Assembly: GCA_035507915.1 (NCBI GenBank)
Contig: DATJNS010000059.1
Span: forward strand, 1 to 13,359
Direction of reading: 5' to 3'
Length of the DNA: 13,359 nt
From: JACQAI01 sp035507915
Lineage (GTDB): Bacteria > Pseudomonadota > Alphaproteobacteria > Elsterales > Elsteraceae
In this document: piece after piece, positions 6,806-13,359 of the stretch
Numbering within the stretch: the first letter of the stretch is position 1
Layout: every line of letters starts with the position of its first letter
Program-made: the position numbers and the translations under genes
Notes under the pieces: model-generated
What the model saw: only the letters and a program-made list of their open reading frames with translations
What the model was told of the DNA's origin: nothing
The model's database searches: none

Positions 6806-6822
6806 TTGGCACAGGCTTTGCC
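6806..6822 (+). promoter_or_regulatory. Sigma-54 (RpoN) -24/-12 promoter
   Basis: TTGGCAC-AGGCT-TTGCC matches the sigma-54 consensus YTGGCAC-N5-TTGCW at nearly every position. The invariant GG and GC dinucleotides are separated by the required 10 bp. The predicted transcription start is near 6833, giving a short leader of about 27 bases that contains the Shine-Dalgarno before the ATG at 6860. Sigma-54 promoters need an activator, and for nitrate assimilation NtrC is the usual one. That last point is inference. Confidence 0.72.
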
Positions 6823-6842
6823 GATTGAACGATGCGCCTGGC

Positions 6843-6851
6843 GGAAAGGGA
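6843..6851 (+). promoter_or_regulatory. Shine-Dalgarno for the nitrate transporter
   Basis: GGAAAGGGA ends eight bases before the ATG at 6860 and supports that start. A possible TTG start at 6791 would lie upstream of the predicted promoter and would add a non-conserved N-terminus. Confidence 0.7.
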
Positions 6852-6859
6852 CGGCCTCG

Positions 6860-8245
6860 ATGAGCACACGCGACACCACCTGGATCTCGGAGTGGCATCC
6901 CGAGGACGAAGCGTTCTGGGAAGAGACCGGCAAGACGGTCGCCCGGCGCAATCTGATCTGGTCGATCGTGGCCGAGCATCTCGGCTTCTCGATCTGGCTG
7001 GTCTGGAGCATCGTCGCGACCAAGCTGCCGCAGGCCGGTTTCCACTACTCGACCGCTCAGCTGTTCCAGCTCGTGGCGCTGCCCGGCCTGGTCGGCTCGC
7101 TGATGCGCTTCCCCTACACCTTCGCGGTGCCGATCTTCGGCGGCCGCAACTGGACGATGGTCAGCGCGGCGCTGCTCTTCGTCCCGACCACCCTGCTGGC
7201 CTATTTCGTCACCCGCCCCGATACGTCGTTCGACATGATGCTGATCGTCGCCGCCAGCGCCGGCCTGGGCGGCGGAAATTTCGCCTCCAGCATGGCGAAC
7301 ATCTCGTTCTTCTATCCGGATCGCATGAAGGGCTGGGCGCTCGGCCTCAATGCGGCGGGCGGCAACATCGGCGTCAGCACCCTGCAGCTGATGGTGCCGA
7401 TCGTGATCGGCTTCGGCTGGATCAGCCTCTATCTGATCCCGCCGCAGGCCGGCGGGATCTATCTGCAGAATGCCGGGCTGATGTGGCTGCCGCTGATCGC
7501 GCTCGCGCTGTACGGCGCCAATCGCCACATGAACAACCTCACCTCGGCGCGCTCGACCTTCAAAGATCAGCTCATGATCGTTCGGCGCAAGCACACCTGG
7601 GTGATGTCCTGGCTCTACATCGGGACGTTCGGCTCCTTCATCGGCTACTCGGCGGCGTTCCCGCTGCTGCTCAAGACTCAGTTCCCGGCGATGGGCGTGG
7701 GCTTGGCCTTCCTGGGGCCGTTCGTGGGCTCGGTGTCGCGCCCGTTCGGCGGACGGCTCGCCGACAAGCTGGGCGGGGCGCGCGTGACCTTCTGGAACTT
7801 CGTCGCCATGGGCGCCGCCACCATCGGGGTCATGTACTACGTCGAGATCAAGAGCTTCGCCGGCTTCGTCGCGATGTTCCTGATGCTGTTCGTCACGACC
7901 GGCGTCGGCAACGGCTCGACCTTCCGGATGATCCCGTCGATTTTCCGCGAGGCCAAGCTGCGCGACGCGAAGGGCGCCGGCGCCATGGCACGGACATTGG
8001 CCGTCAAAGCGGCCGCCACCGAGAGTGCGGCCGCCATCGGCTTCATCTCGGCGATCGGCGCCTGCGGCGGTTATCTGATCCCGCGCGGCTTCGGCGCCTC
8101 GATCGCCGTCACCGGCGGACCGTATCTGGCGCTCGAGTTCTTCCTCGCCTTCTACGTGACCTGCATCGGGCTCACCTGGTGGTACTACATGCGCCGGAGC
8201 TTCCTCGCGCAGCGCGCGCCCAGCCTCGCCGAAGCGCGCGTGTGA
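6860..8245 (+). CDS. narK: Nitrate/nitrite transporter of the NarK/NasA (NNP, MFS) family
   Basis: This inner-membrane major facilitator brings nitrate into the cell, as a proton symporter or a nitrate/nitrite exchanger. The 461-residue product matches E. coli NarK in length and layout, including the N-terminal W-x-PED-x-x-FW region (WHPEDEAFW, 12-20). Both NNP nitrate signatures are present: GGGNFASSMANISFFYP (about 137-153) and GVGNGSTFRMIP (348-359). The substrate-binding arginines of NarK correspond to Arg83 (LMRFPY) and Arg294 (SVSRPFGG). About 12 hydrophobic segments are visible. The ATG is set by its Shine-Dalgarno and the sigma-54 promoter. It heads an operon with the nitrate reductase genes, so the role is probably assimilatory; the name nasA is used for equivalent transporters in some bacteria. 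Confidence 0.95.
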   Translation: MSTRDTTWISEWHPEDEAFWEETGKTVARRNLIWSIVAEHLGFSIWLVWSIVATKLPQAGFHYSTAQLFQLVALPGLVGSLMRFPYTFAVPIFGGRNWTMVSAALLFVPTTLLAYFVTRPDTSFDMMLIVAASAGLGGGNFASSMANISFFYPDRMKGWALGLNAAGGNIGVSTLQLMVPIVIGFGWISLYLIPPQAGGIYLQNAGLMWLPLIALALYGANRHMNNLTSARSTFKDQLMIVRRKHTWVMSWLYIGTFGSFIGYSAAFPLLLKTQFPAMGVGLAFLGPFVGSVSRPFGGRLADKLGGARVTFWNFVAMGAATIGVMYYVEIKSFAGFVAMFLMLFVTTGVGNGSTFRMIPSIFREAKLRDAKGAGAMARTLAVKAAATESAAAIGFISAIGACGGYLIPRGFGASIAVTGGPYLALEFFLAFYVTCIGLTWWYYMRRSFLAQRAPSLAEARV

Positions 8246-8252
8246 GGCGGCG

Positions 8253-9581
8253 ATGGGCGGCCAACCGCCCGGACCACGCGAGCGCCTCGTCGTCATCGGC
8301 AACGGCATGGCGGGCATGCGCACGGTCGAGGAGCTGCTGGCGCGCGCTCCCGACCGCTGCGCCATCACGGTGATCGGCGCGGAGCCGCACCCGAACTACA
8401 ACCGCATCCAGCTCTCGGCCGTGCTCGCCGGCGAGAAGACGATCGAGGAGATCGTCATCAATCCGCACGGCTGGTACGCGGCGCACGGCATCGCGCTGAT
8501 CTCCGGCCGTCCGGCGACCGCGATCGACCGCGCGGCGAAGCGCGTGAGCCTGGCGGGCGGCGAGACGATCGCGTACGACACCTTGCTCGTCGCGACCGGC
8601 TCCAAGCCGTTGGCGCCGCCGATCCCGGGGCTCGGGCTGCCCGGCGTGCGCGCTTTTCGCGACATCGCCGACGTCGAGGCGATGATCGCGGCGGCGCGCG
8701 AGCACCGACGCGCCGTGGTCATCGGCGGCGGGCTGCTCGGACTCGAGGCGGCATGGGGCCTCAAGCGCCGCGGCATGTCGGTCGCCGTCGTCCACCTGAT
8801 GCCGAGCCTGATGGAGCGCCAGCTCGACGCCGCCGCGGGCGCGCTGCTGCGCCGCGACCTCGAGGCCCGCGGCATCGCGTTCTTCACCGATGGCCAGACC
8901 GAGGAGATCGTCGGCGCCGACAAGGCCGAGGGCGTCGTGCTCGCCGACGGCCGCGAGATCGCGGCCGATCTCGTCGTGCTGGCGATCGGCATCCGTCCGA
9001 ACATCGACCTCGCGCGCGCCGCGCGGCTCGACGTCAACCGCGGCATCCTGGTCGGCGACGACTTGCGCACCAGCGATCCCGACATCTTCGCGGTCGGCGA
9101 ATGCATCGAGCACAACGGCCAGGTTTTCGGCCTGGTGGCGCCGATCTGGGAGCAGGCCAAGGTGTGCGGCGCGCGGCTGGCCGGCGACGCGACCGCCGTC
9201 TACGAGCCGCCGCCGGTGTTCACCAGCCTGAAGATCACCGGCATCGACGTGTTCTCCGCCGGCACGCTCGCGGCCGCCGACGAGGTCGACCACGAGATCA
9301 CGCTGCACGACGCCGCCGGCGGCCTCTACAAGAAGCTGATCGTCCGCAACGACCGGATCGTCGGCAGCGTGCTGTACGGCAGCACCGCCGACGGCCCCTG
9401 GTACGTCCAGCTGATGCGCGACAAGGTCGACGTCGCCGGGTTCCGCGACCAGCTCGCGTTCGGCCGCGCCTTCGCGGCGCCGGTCGCGCCGCCCGCGGAT
9501 GCGGACGATGCTCCCGCCGTCGCGGCGGCGCTCGCGGCCGCGCGCCTCGAGGCCGATGCCGTCCGCGTCGGGCTCGGCTGA
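8253..9581 (+). CDS. FAD-dependent NAD(P)H oxidoreductase, NirB-N-terminal/NasC-like electron-transfer subunit
   Basis: This protein probably passes electrons from NAD(P)H through FAD to the nitrate reductase encoded next. The 442 residues align in pattern with the N-terminal half of NirB and with NasC-type subunits. They show an FAD-binding Rossmann motif GNGMAG (16-21), an NAD(P)H motif GGGLLGLE (158-165), and the second FAD motif DIFAVGEC (277-284). NYNRIQLSAVLAG (48-60) is typical of the NirB family. The sulfite-reductase-like haem domains and the Cys-rich [2Fe-2S] segment of full NirB are absent, and the protein ends in an Ala-rich tail. It starts 7 bp after the transporter stop, behind a GAGGCGGCG run, which suggests one transcript. 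Full-length nitrite reductase is excluded by size. Confidence 0.9.
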   Translation: MGGQPPGPRERLVVIGNGMAGMRTVEELLARAPDRCAITVIGAEPHPNYNRIQLSAVLAGEKTIEEIVINPHGWYAAHGIALISGRPATAIDRAAKRVSLAGGETIAYDTLLVATGSKPLAPPIPGLGLPGVRAFRDIADVEAMIAAAREHRRAVVIGGGLLGLEAAWGLKRRGMSVAVVHLMPSLMERQLDAAAGALLRRDLEARGIAFFTDGQTEEIVGADKAEGVVLADGREIAADLVVLAIGIRPNIDLARAARLDVNRGILVGDDLRTSDPDIFAVGECIEHNGQVFGLVAPIWEQAKVCGARLAGDATAVYEPPPVFTSLKITGIDVFSAGTLAAADEVDHEITLHDAAGGLYKKLIVRNDRIVGSVLYGSTADGPWYVQLMRDKVDVAGFRDQLAFGRAFAAPVAPPADADDAPAVAAALAAARLEADAVRVGLG

Positions 9582-9609
9582 GACGCGCGCCCGCCACCGC
9601 CGATTTGGC

Positions 9610-12294
9610 ATGACCCGCACGACCTGTCCTTATTGCGGCGTCGGCTGCGGCCTGACGATCGCCGCCGACGGCGCGGTGGCGGGCGATCCGGACCATCCCG
9701 CCAACCGCGGTCGGCTGTGCTCGAAAGGCGCCGCGCTCGGCGAGACCTTGGCGCCCGACGGACGGCTGCTGCAGCCCGAGATCGACGGCCGCCCCGCCGA
9801 TTGGGATGCGGCGCTGGCGCTGATCGCCGCGCGCTTCGCCGAGACGATCGCCGCGCACGGGCCCGACGCCGTGGCGCTCTACGCGTCGGGCCAGTTCCTG
9901 ACCGAGGACTATTACGTCGCCAACAAGCTCATGAAGGGCTTCGTCGGCAGCGCCAACATCGACACCAACTCGCGCCTCTGCATGGCGTCGACCGTCGCCG
10001 GCCAGATCCGCGCATTCGGCGAGGACCTCGTGCCGGGGTGCTACGACGACATCGAGCTGGCCGACCTCGTCGTGCTGGTCGGCAGCAACGCCGCCTGGTG
10101 CCATCCCGTGCTGTACCAGCGCCTGGCCGCCGCCAAGACGGCGCGCGGCACCCGCGTCGTCGTGATCGATCCGCGGCGCACGTCGACCTGCGACATCGCC
10201 GATCTCCATCTGGCCCTGCGACCGGGCACGGACGTCGTCCTGTTCGCCGCGCTGCTCGTCCATCTGGTCGACGCCGGCGCGTGCGACCGCGGCTGGATCG
10301 CACGCCACGCGAGCGGCTTCGCCGAGACGCTGGCGGCGGCGCGGCGCACGGCACCGACGCTCGCCGACGCCGCCGCGGCCGCCGACCTGCCGACCCGCGA
10401 CCTCGAGACCTTCTGCCGCTGGTTCGCGGCGACCGAGCGCACCGTCACGCTGACCTCGCAAGGCGTCAACCAGTCGTCCGCGGGCACCGACAAGGTCAAC
10501 GCGATCATCAACTGTCATCTCGCGACCGGCCGCATCGGCAAGCCAGGCATGGGACCGCTGTCGCTGACCGGCCAGCCCAACGCGATGGGCGGCCGCGAGG
10601 TCGGCGGCCTCGCCAACCAGCTTGCCGCGCACATGAGCTGGTCCGATCCCGACGACGTCGATCGCGTGCGGCGCTTCTGGCGCGCCGAGCGCATGGCGAG
10701 CCGCCCCGGCTTGAAGGCGGTCGACCTGTTCGAGGCGGTGCTCGACGGCAAGGTCAAGGCGCTGTGGATCCTCGGCACCAACCCGGCTGCGAGCATGCCG
10801 CGCGCCGTGCGGGTGCGCCGCGCGCTGGCCGCCTGCCCGTTCGTCGTCGTGAGCGACTGCTGGCCGACCGACACGACGCGCCTCGCCCACGTCGTGCTGC
10901 CCGCCGCGGGCTGGGGCGAGAAGGACGGCACGGTCACCAACTCCGAGCGCCGCATCTCGCGCCAGCGCGCGTTTCGCGCGCCGCCGGGCGCCGCGCGCCC
11001 GGACTGGTGGATGCTGAGCGAGGTCGCGCGCCGGATGGGCTGGCAGACGGCGTTTCCCTACCGCGGACCGGCCGAGATCTTTCGCGAGCACGCCGCGCTG
11101 TCCGGCTTCGAGAACGATGGGCCGCGGCGGCGTCTGTTCGACATCGGCGCGCTCGCCGATCTCGGCGACGCCGACTATGACCGCCTGGCGCCGGTGCAGT
11201 GGCCGATCGCGCGCGGCGCACCGGCACCGTGGTCGGGCGCCCAGCGGCTGTACGGCGACGGCAGCGGGTTCCTCACCGACGACGGCCGCGCGCGCTTCGT
11301 GCCGACGCCGTACCGTCCGCCGACCGCGCCGACCGATGACGACTGGCCCCTCGTACTGAACACCGGGCGGCTGCGCGACCAGTGGCACACCATGACGCGC
11401 ACGGGCCGCGTGCCGCGCCTGATGGCGCATCGCCGCGAGCCGCTGCTCGAGATCCACCCCGCCGACGCCGCGCCGCTCGGCCTGGTCGACGGCGGCTTCG
11501 CACGCGTCGAAAGCCGGCACGGCGCGACCGTGCTGCGCGTGTGTCTCTCGACCGAGCAGCGGCCCGGCACGGTGTTCGCGCCGATGCACTGGACCGATCG
11601 GCTGACGTCGAGCGGACCGATCGGCCAGCTGGTCGGCGCGGCGCCCGATCCGGTCTCCGGGCAGCCGGAGCTGAAGGCGACGCCGGTGCGCGCGACGCCG
11701 ATCGCGGCGCTGTGGCACGGCCTTCTGCTGCGCGGCTCCGAGCAGCCGCTGTTTGGCGATTTCTATTGGGCGCGCGTGCCGCTCGAGCGTGGACAAGCCT
11801 TCGCGCTCGCGGGCTGGGATGCACTGCCGCGCGGCGACACGAGCGCGGCGTGGATCGCCGCGCTGCTCGGCACCCCGCCGGATGCCGAGCTGGTGATCTA
11901 TGCCGACCCCGCCCGCGGCGTGTTTCGCTACGCCGCCGTGGCGGGCGACCGCCTCGAGGCGTGCCTGTTCCTGGCGCGCGACGCGGCCGCGCTGCCGCGC
12001 CTCGACGCGCTGACGGTACCGCTCGGCAGCGTGATCGCGCCAGCGATGCGTGCGGCGCTGCTCGCCGGCCAACCCGCGGCGGCGGCGGCCGCGAGCGATC
12101 CCGGACGCACGGTGTGCGCATGCTTCGGAGTTGGCGCGCGCACGTTGGATCGCGCGATCGCGGCGCGCGGACTCACGACCGTGGCCGAGATCGGCGTCGC
12201 GTTGCGCGCGGGCACCAATTGCGGATCGTGCATTCCCGAGCTCAAGGCGATCCTGGCGACGGCGCCGCCGAGCCGCAGCACCGCCGCCGCCTGA
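9610..12294 (+). CDS. nasA: Assimilatory nitrate reductase, catalytic molybdenum subunit with C-terminal BFD-type [2Fe-2S] domain
   Basis: This enzyme reduces nitrate to nitrite in the cytoplasm with a bis-molybdopterin-guanine-dinucleotide cofactor. The 894-residue product starts MTRTTCPYCGVGCG. Cys6, Cys9, Cys13 and Cys37 are the [4Fe-4S] ligands, and no Tat signal precedes them. Cys124 in TNSRLCMAS is the likely Mo ligand. The dinucleotide-binding domain begins near 578 (WPLVLNTGRLRDQWHTMTR) and ends around 697. A C-terminal BFD-like site has Cys836 and Cys838, then Cys871 and Cys874 (CxC-x32-CxxC), as in Klebsiella NasA. The ATG at 9610 is chosen because the Cys motif follows immediately; the in-frame ATG at 9499 lies inside the preceding gene and encodes only Arg-rich shadow sequence. 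The Shine-Dalgarno is weak. It lies 28 bp after its presumed electron donor. Confidence 0.96.
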   Translation: MTRTTCPYCGVGCGLTIAADGAVAGDPDHPANRGRLCSKGAALGETLAPDGRLLQPEIDGRPADWDAALALIAARFAETIAAHGPDAVALYASGQFLTEDYYVANKLMKGFVGSANIDTNSRLCMASTVAGQIRAFGEDLVPGCYDDIELADLVVLVGSNAAWCHPVLYQRLAAAKTARGTRVVVIDPRRTSTCDIADLHLALRPGTDVVLFAALLVHLVDAGACDRGWIARHASGFAETLAAARRTAPTLADAAAAADLPTRDLETFCRWFAATERTVTLTSQGVNQSSAGTDKVNAIINCHLATGRIGKPGMGPLSLTGQPNAMGGREVGGLANQLAAHMSWSDPDDVDRVRRFWRAERMASRPGLKAVDLFEAVLDGKVKALWILGTNPAASMPRAVRVRRALAACPFVVVSDCWPTDTTRLAHVVLPAAGWGEKDGTVTNSERRISRQRAFRAPPGAARPDWWMLSEVARRMGWQTAFPYRGPAEIFREHAALSGFENDGPRRRLFDIGALADLGDADYDRLAPVQWPIARGAPAPWSGAQRLYGDGSGFLTDDGRARFVPTPYRPPTAPTDDDWPLVLNTGRLRDQWHTMTRTGRVPRLMAHRREPLLEIHPADAAPLGLVDGGFARVESRHGATVLRVCLSTEQRPGTVFAPMHWTDRLTSSGPIGQLVGAAPDPVSGQPELKATPVRATPIAALWHGLLLRGSEQPLFGDFYWARVPLERGQAFALAGWDALPRGDTSAAWIAALLGTPPDAELVIYADPARGVFRYAAVAGDRLEACLFLARDAAALPRLDALTVPLGSVIAPAMRAALLAGQPAAAAAASDPGRTVCACFGVGARTLDRAIAARGLTTVAEIGVALRAGTNCGSCIPELKAILATAPPSRSTAAA
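12106..12255 (+). other. BFD-like [2Fe-2S] domain at the NasA C-terminus
   Basis: About 50 residues carry the spacing CxC-x32-CxxC, with the second pair in TNCGSC, the pattern of the bacterioferritin-associated-ferredoxin domain found in NirB and NasA. It is the likely entry point for electrons from the FAD protein, which has no cluster of its own. An Ala-rich linker separates it from the molybdenum domains. Confidence 0.8.
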
Positions 12295-12304
12295 ACCTGC
12301 ATCG

Positions 12305-12321
12305 CGGCCGACCGTCGGCTG
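12305..12321. repeat. Short GC-rich hairpin after nasA
   Basis: The palindrome GCCGACCGTCGGC, extended by one G-U and one C-G pair, can form a 7-bp stem with a 3-base loop 10 bp after the nasA stop. No T-run follows, so it is not a classical intrinsic terminator; it might assist termination or stabilise the mRNA. The rest of the 88-bp gap holds another short GC palindrome and no recognisable promoter. Confidence 0.25.
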
Positions 12322-12371
12322 TGGCGATGGACAACGCCCGGCGCCGGCGCGCAAGATCGCGCCTCGCGGCC

Positions 12372-12378
12372 GGAGGGG
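12372..12378 (+). promoter_or_regulatory. Shine-Dalgarno for the DUF3300 gene
   Basis: GGAGGGG ends four bases before the ATG at 12383 and is one of the strongest ribosome-binding sites in the window. It supports this start and expression of the gene that continues beyond the window. Confidence 0.7.
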
Positions 12379-12382
12379 CGAA

Positions 12383-13359
12383 ATGACCACGGGCCTGATC
12401 CGCACGGCGCGCCACGGTATCGGCCTGACGTTGGGCGCCGTGATCCTGTTGGCCGCCGCCGACGCGCCGCGCGCGACCATGCTGGCGCCCCGCGCCGTCC
12501 AGATCGCGCAAGCCCCGGCACCGCCGGCGCCCGCGCCGACCTACGCGCCGGGACAGATCGACCAGCTGGTCGCGCCGATCGCGCTCTATCCCGATCCGCT
12601 GCTGTCGCAGATCCTGATGGCCGCGACCTATCCGCTCGAGGTGGTCGAGGCCTGGCGCTGGGTGCAGGACCCCAACAATGCGCGGCTGCGCGGCGACCCG
12701 CTGAACGCCGCGCTGGTCACGCAGAACTGGGATCCCAGCGTCAAGTCGCTGGTGCCGTTTCCGCCGATCCTCCGGATGATGAACAGCCGGCTCGATTGGA
12801 TGCAGGCGCTCGGCAACGCCTTCCTCGCGCAGCAGTCCGACGTCATGGACGCCGTGCAGAGGCTGCGCGCGCAAGCGCAGGCCGCCGGCACCCTGCGTTC
12901 GACGCCGCAGGAGACCGTCGCGAGCGACGGCGGCGCGATCGAGATCGAGCCCGCCAATCCGGATACCGTCTACGTGCCCTACTACAATCCGGCCGACGTC
13001 TACGGCACCTGGGGCTATCCCCAATATCCGCCGACCTATTTTCCGCCGCCGCCGGGCTACGGCAACGTCGCGGGGCCGGGCATCTATTTCGGCATCGGCT
13101 TCGGCGTCGTCGGCGCGCTGTGGGGCTGGGACCGCTGGGACTGGGCCCATCGCCGCATCGCCATCGACGCGGAGCGCTTCAACACGATCAACAGCTACGT
13201 GAGCGTGCACGACGACCGGCCCCACTTCACCGGCAACAGCTGGCAGCACGACGCCTACCACCGGCGCGGCGTGCCCTACGGCATTCCCGCGTTGCGCCAG
13301 CAGTTCCGGCCCGCCACCGCGCAAGTCGGCCGCGCCGCCCCCGAGTTCCGCGGCTTCGC
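12383..13359 (+). CDS. DUF3300-family exported protein (3' end outside window)
   Basis: The frame is open from the ATG at 12383 to the end of the window (325 complete codons) with no stop. The N-terminus has basic residues (Arg7, Arg10), a hydrophobic stretch of about 16 residues and an Ala-rich region, suggesting a signal peptide cleaved around residues 27-45. A short Pro/Ala spacer follows. The family core is recognisable: LVAPIALYPDPLLSQILMAA (about 61-80) with YPLEVVEAWRWV after it, and an IEIEPANPDTVYVPYYNP stretch (about 187-204). Next comes a Tyr/Pro-rich, then Trp/Gly-rich segment (WGWDRWDWAHRR). No lipobox Cys is seen, so it is probably periplasmic or loosely outer-membrane-associated. 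The function of DUF3300 proteins is unknown. Whether it is co-transcribed with nasA, 88 bp upstream, is uncertain. Confidence 0.9.
   Translation, partial: MTTGLIRTARHGIGLTLGAVILLAAADAPRATMLAPRAVQIAQAPAPPAPAPTYAPGQIDQLVAPIALYPDPLLSQILMAATYPLEVVEAWRWVQDPNNARLRGDPLNAALVTQNWDPSVKSLVPFPPILRMMNSRLDWMQALGNAFLAQQSDVMDAVQRLRAQAQAAGTLRSTPQETVASDGGAIEIEPANPDTVYVPYYNPADVYGTWGYPQYPPTYFPPPPGYGNVAGPGIYFGIGFGVVGALWGWDRWDWAHRRIAIDAERFNTINSYVSVHDDRPHFTGNSWQHDAYHRRGVPYGIPALRQQFRPATAQVGRAAPEFRGF

Larger units (their letters stand above)
6692..6859 (+). promoter_or_regulatory. Intergenic control region upstream of the nitrate operon
   Basis: These 168 bases separate the chemosensory operon from the nitrate operon. 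The first 45 bases are clearly richer in A/T than the flanking genes and contain an inverted repeat. The 3' half carries a sigma-54-type promoter. No convincing small ORF or RNA gene was seen. Confidence 0.8.

Noticed and set aside
6791..6859. TTG start for the nitrate transporter
   Set aside because: It lies upstream of the predicted sigma-54 start and would not be on that transcript. The added residues are not conserved in NarK, and the ATG at 6860 has a good Shine-Dalgarno.
6743..8368. Long minus-strand frame opposite the nitrate transporter
   Set aside because: It has charged, His/Asp/Arg-rich shadow composition. The + strand encodes a clear membrane transporter.
8253..9581. Full nitrite reductase large subunit (NirB)
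   Set aside because: The product is only 442 residues and lacks the haem/sulfite-reductase domains and the cysteine clusters of NirB.
9499..9609. Upstream extension of nasA from the ATG at 9499
   Set aside because: It overlaps the end of the FAD reductase and encodes Arg/Ser-rich sequence with no similarity to the family. The family N-terminus begins right at the Cys motif after the ATG at 9610.
9298..12480. A 1060-codon open frame on the minus strand
   Set aside because: It is antisense to nasA and flanks, Arg-rich and low in recognisable motifs. The sense strand has all nitrate reductase ligands.

Overview
The window is about 13.4 kb of very GC-rich, densely packed DNA in which every gene is on the + strand. 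Base composition, G/C-ending codons, gene order and protein families all suggest an alphaproteobacterium, perhaps of the Rhodospirillales or a neighbouring order. The genus cannot be fixed from the sequence alone. No RNA genes, insertion sequences, CRISPR arrays or phage genes were seen.

Region 1 (about 1-6691) is the downstream part of a chemosensory operon. It opens inside a methyl-accepting chemotaxis protein (MCP) that ends in a CheR-docking-type pentapeptide. The adaptation enzymes CheR, CheD and CheB follow, then a soluble MCP-hairpin protein that also carries a CheZ-like FQDxTxQ motif. After these come three genes joined by 4-base ATGA overlaps: a STAS-domain antagonist, an RsbW/SpoIIAB-type ATPase, and a response regulator fused to a PP2C/SpoIIE phosphatase. 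Together the three form a complete partner-switching module. The order suggests that the chemosensory array may drive this switch through the receiver domain of the phosphatase. No CheA, CheW or CheY lies in the window; they may be upstream.

Region 2 (6692-6859) is the only sizeable control region. It holds an AT-rich inverted repeat, an overlapping TGCA-N9-TGCA pair, and a near-consensus sigma-54 (-24/-12) promoter. The promoter sits just upstream of the Shine-Dalgarno and ATG of the next operon.

Region 3 (6860-12294) is a nitrate assimilation operon: a NarK-family nitrate transporter, a NirB-N-terminus-like FAD/NAD(P)H reductase, and a cytoplasmic molybdenum nitrate reductase (NasA type) with an N-terminal [4Fe-4S] site and a C-terminal BFD-like [2Fe-2S] site. 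The apparent flow is uptake of nitrate, NAD(P)H to FAD to iron-sulfur clusters to molybdopterin, and reduction to nitrite. No nitrite reductase is present. A sigma-54 promoter fits nitrogen control through NtrC.

Region 4 (12383 to the end) is the start of an exported DUF3300-family protein of unknown function, which runs off the window.
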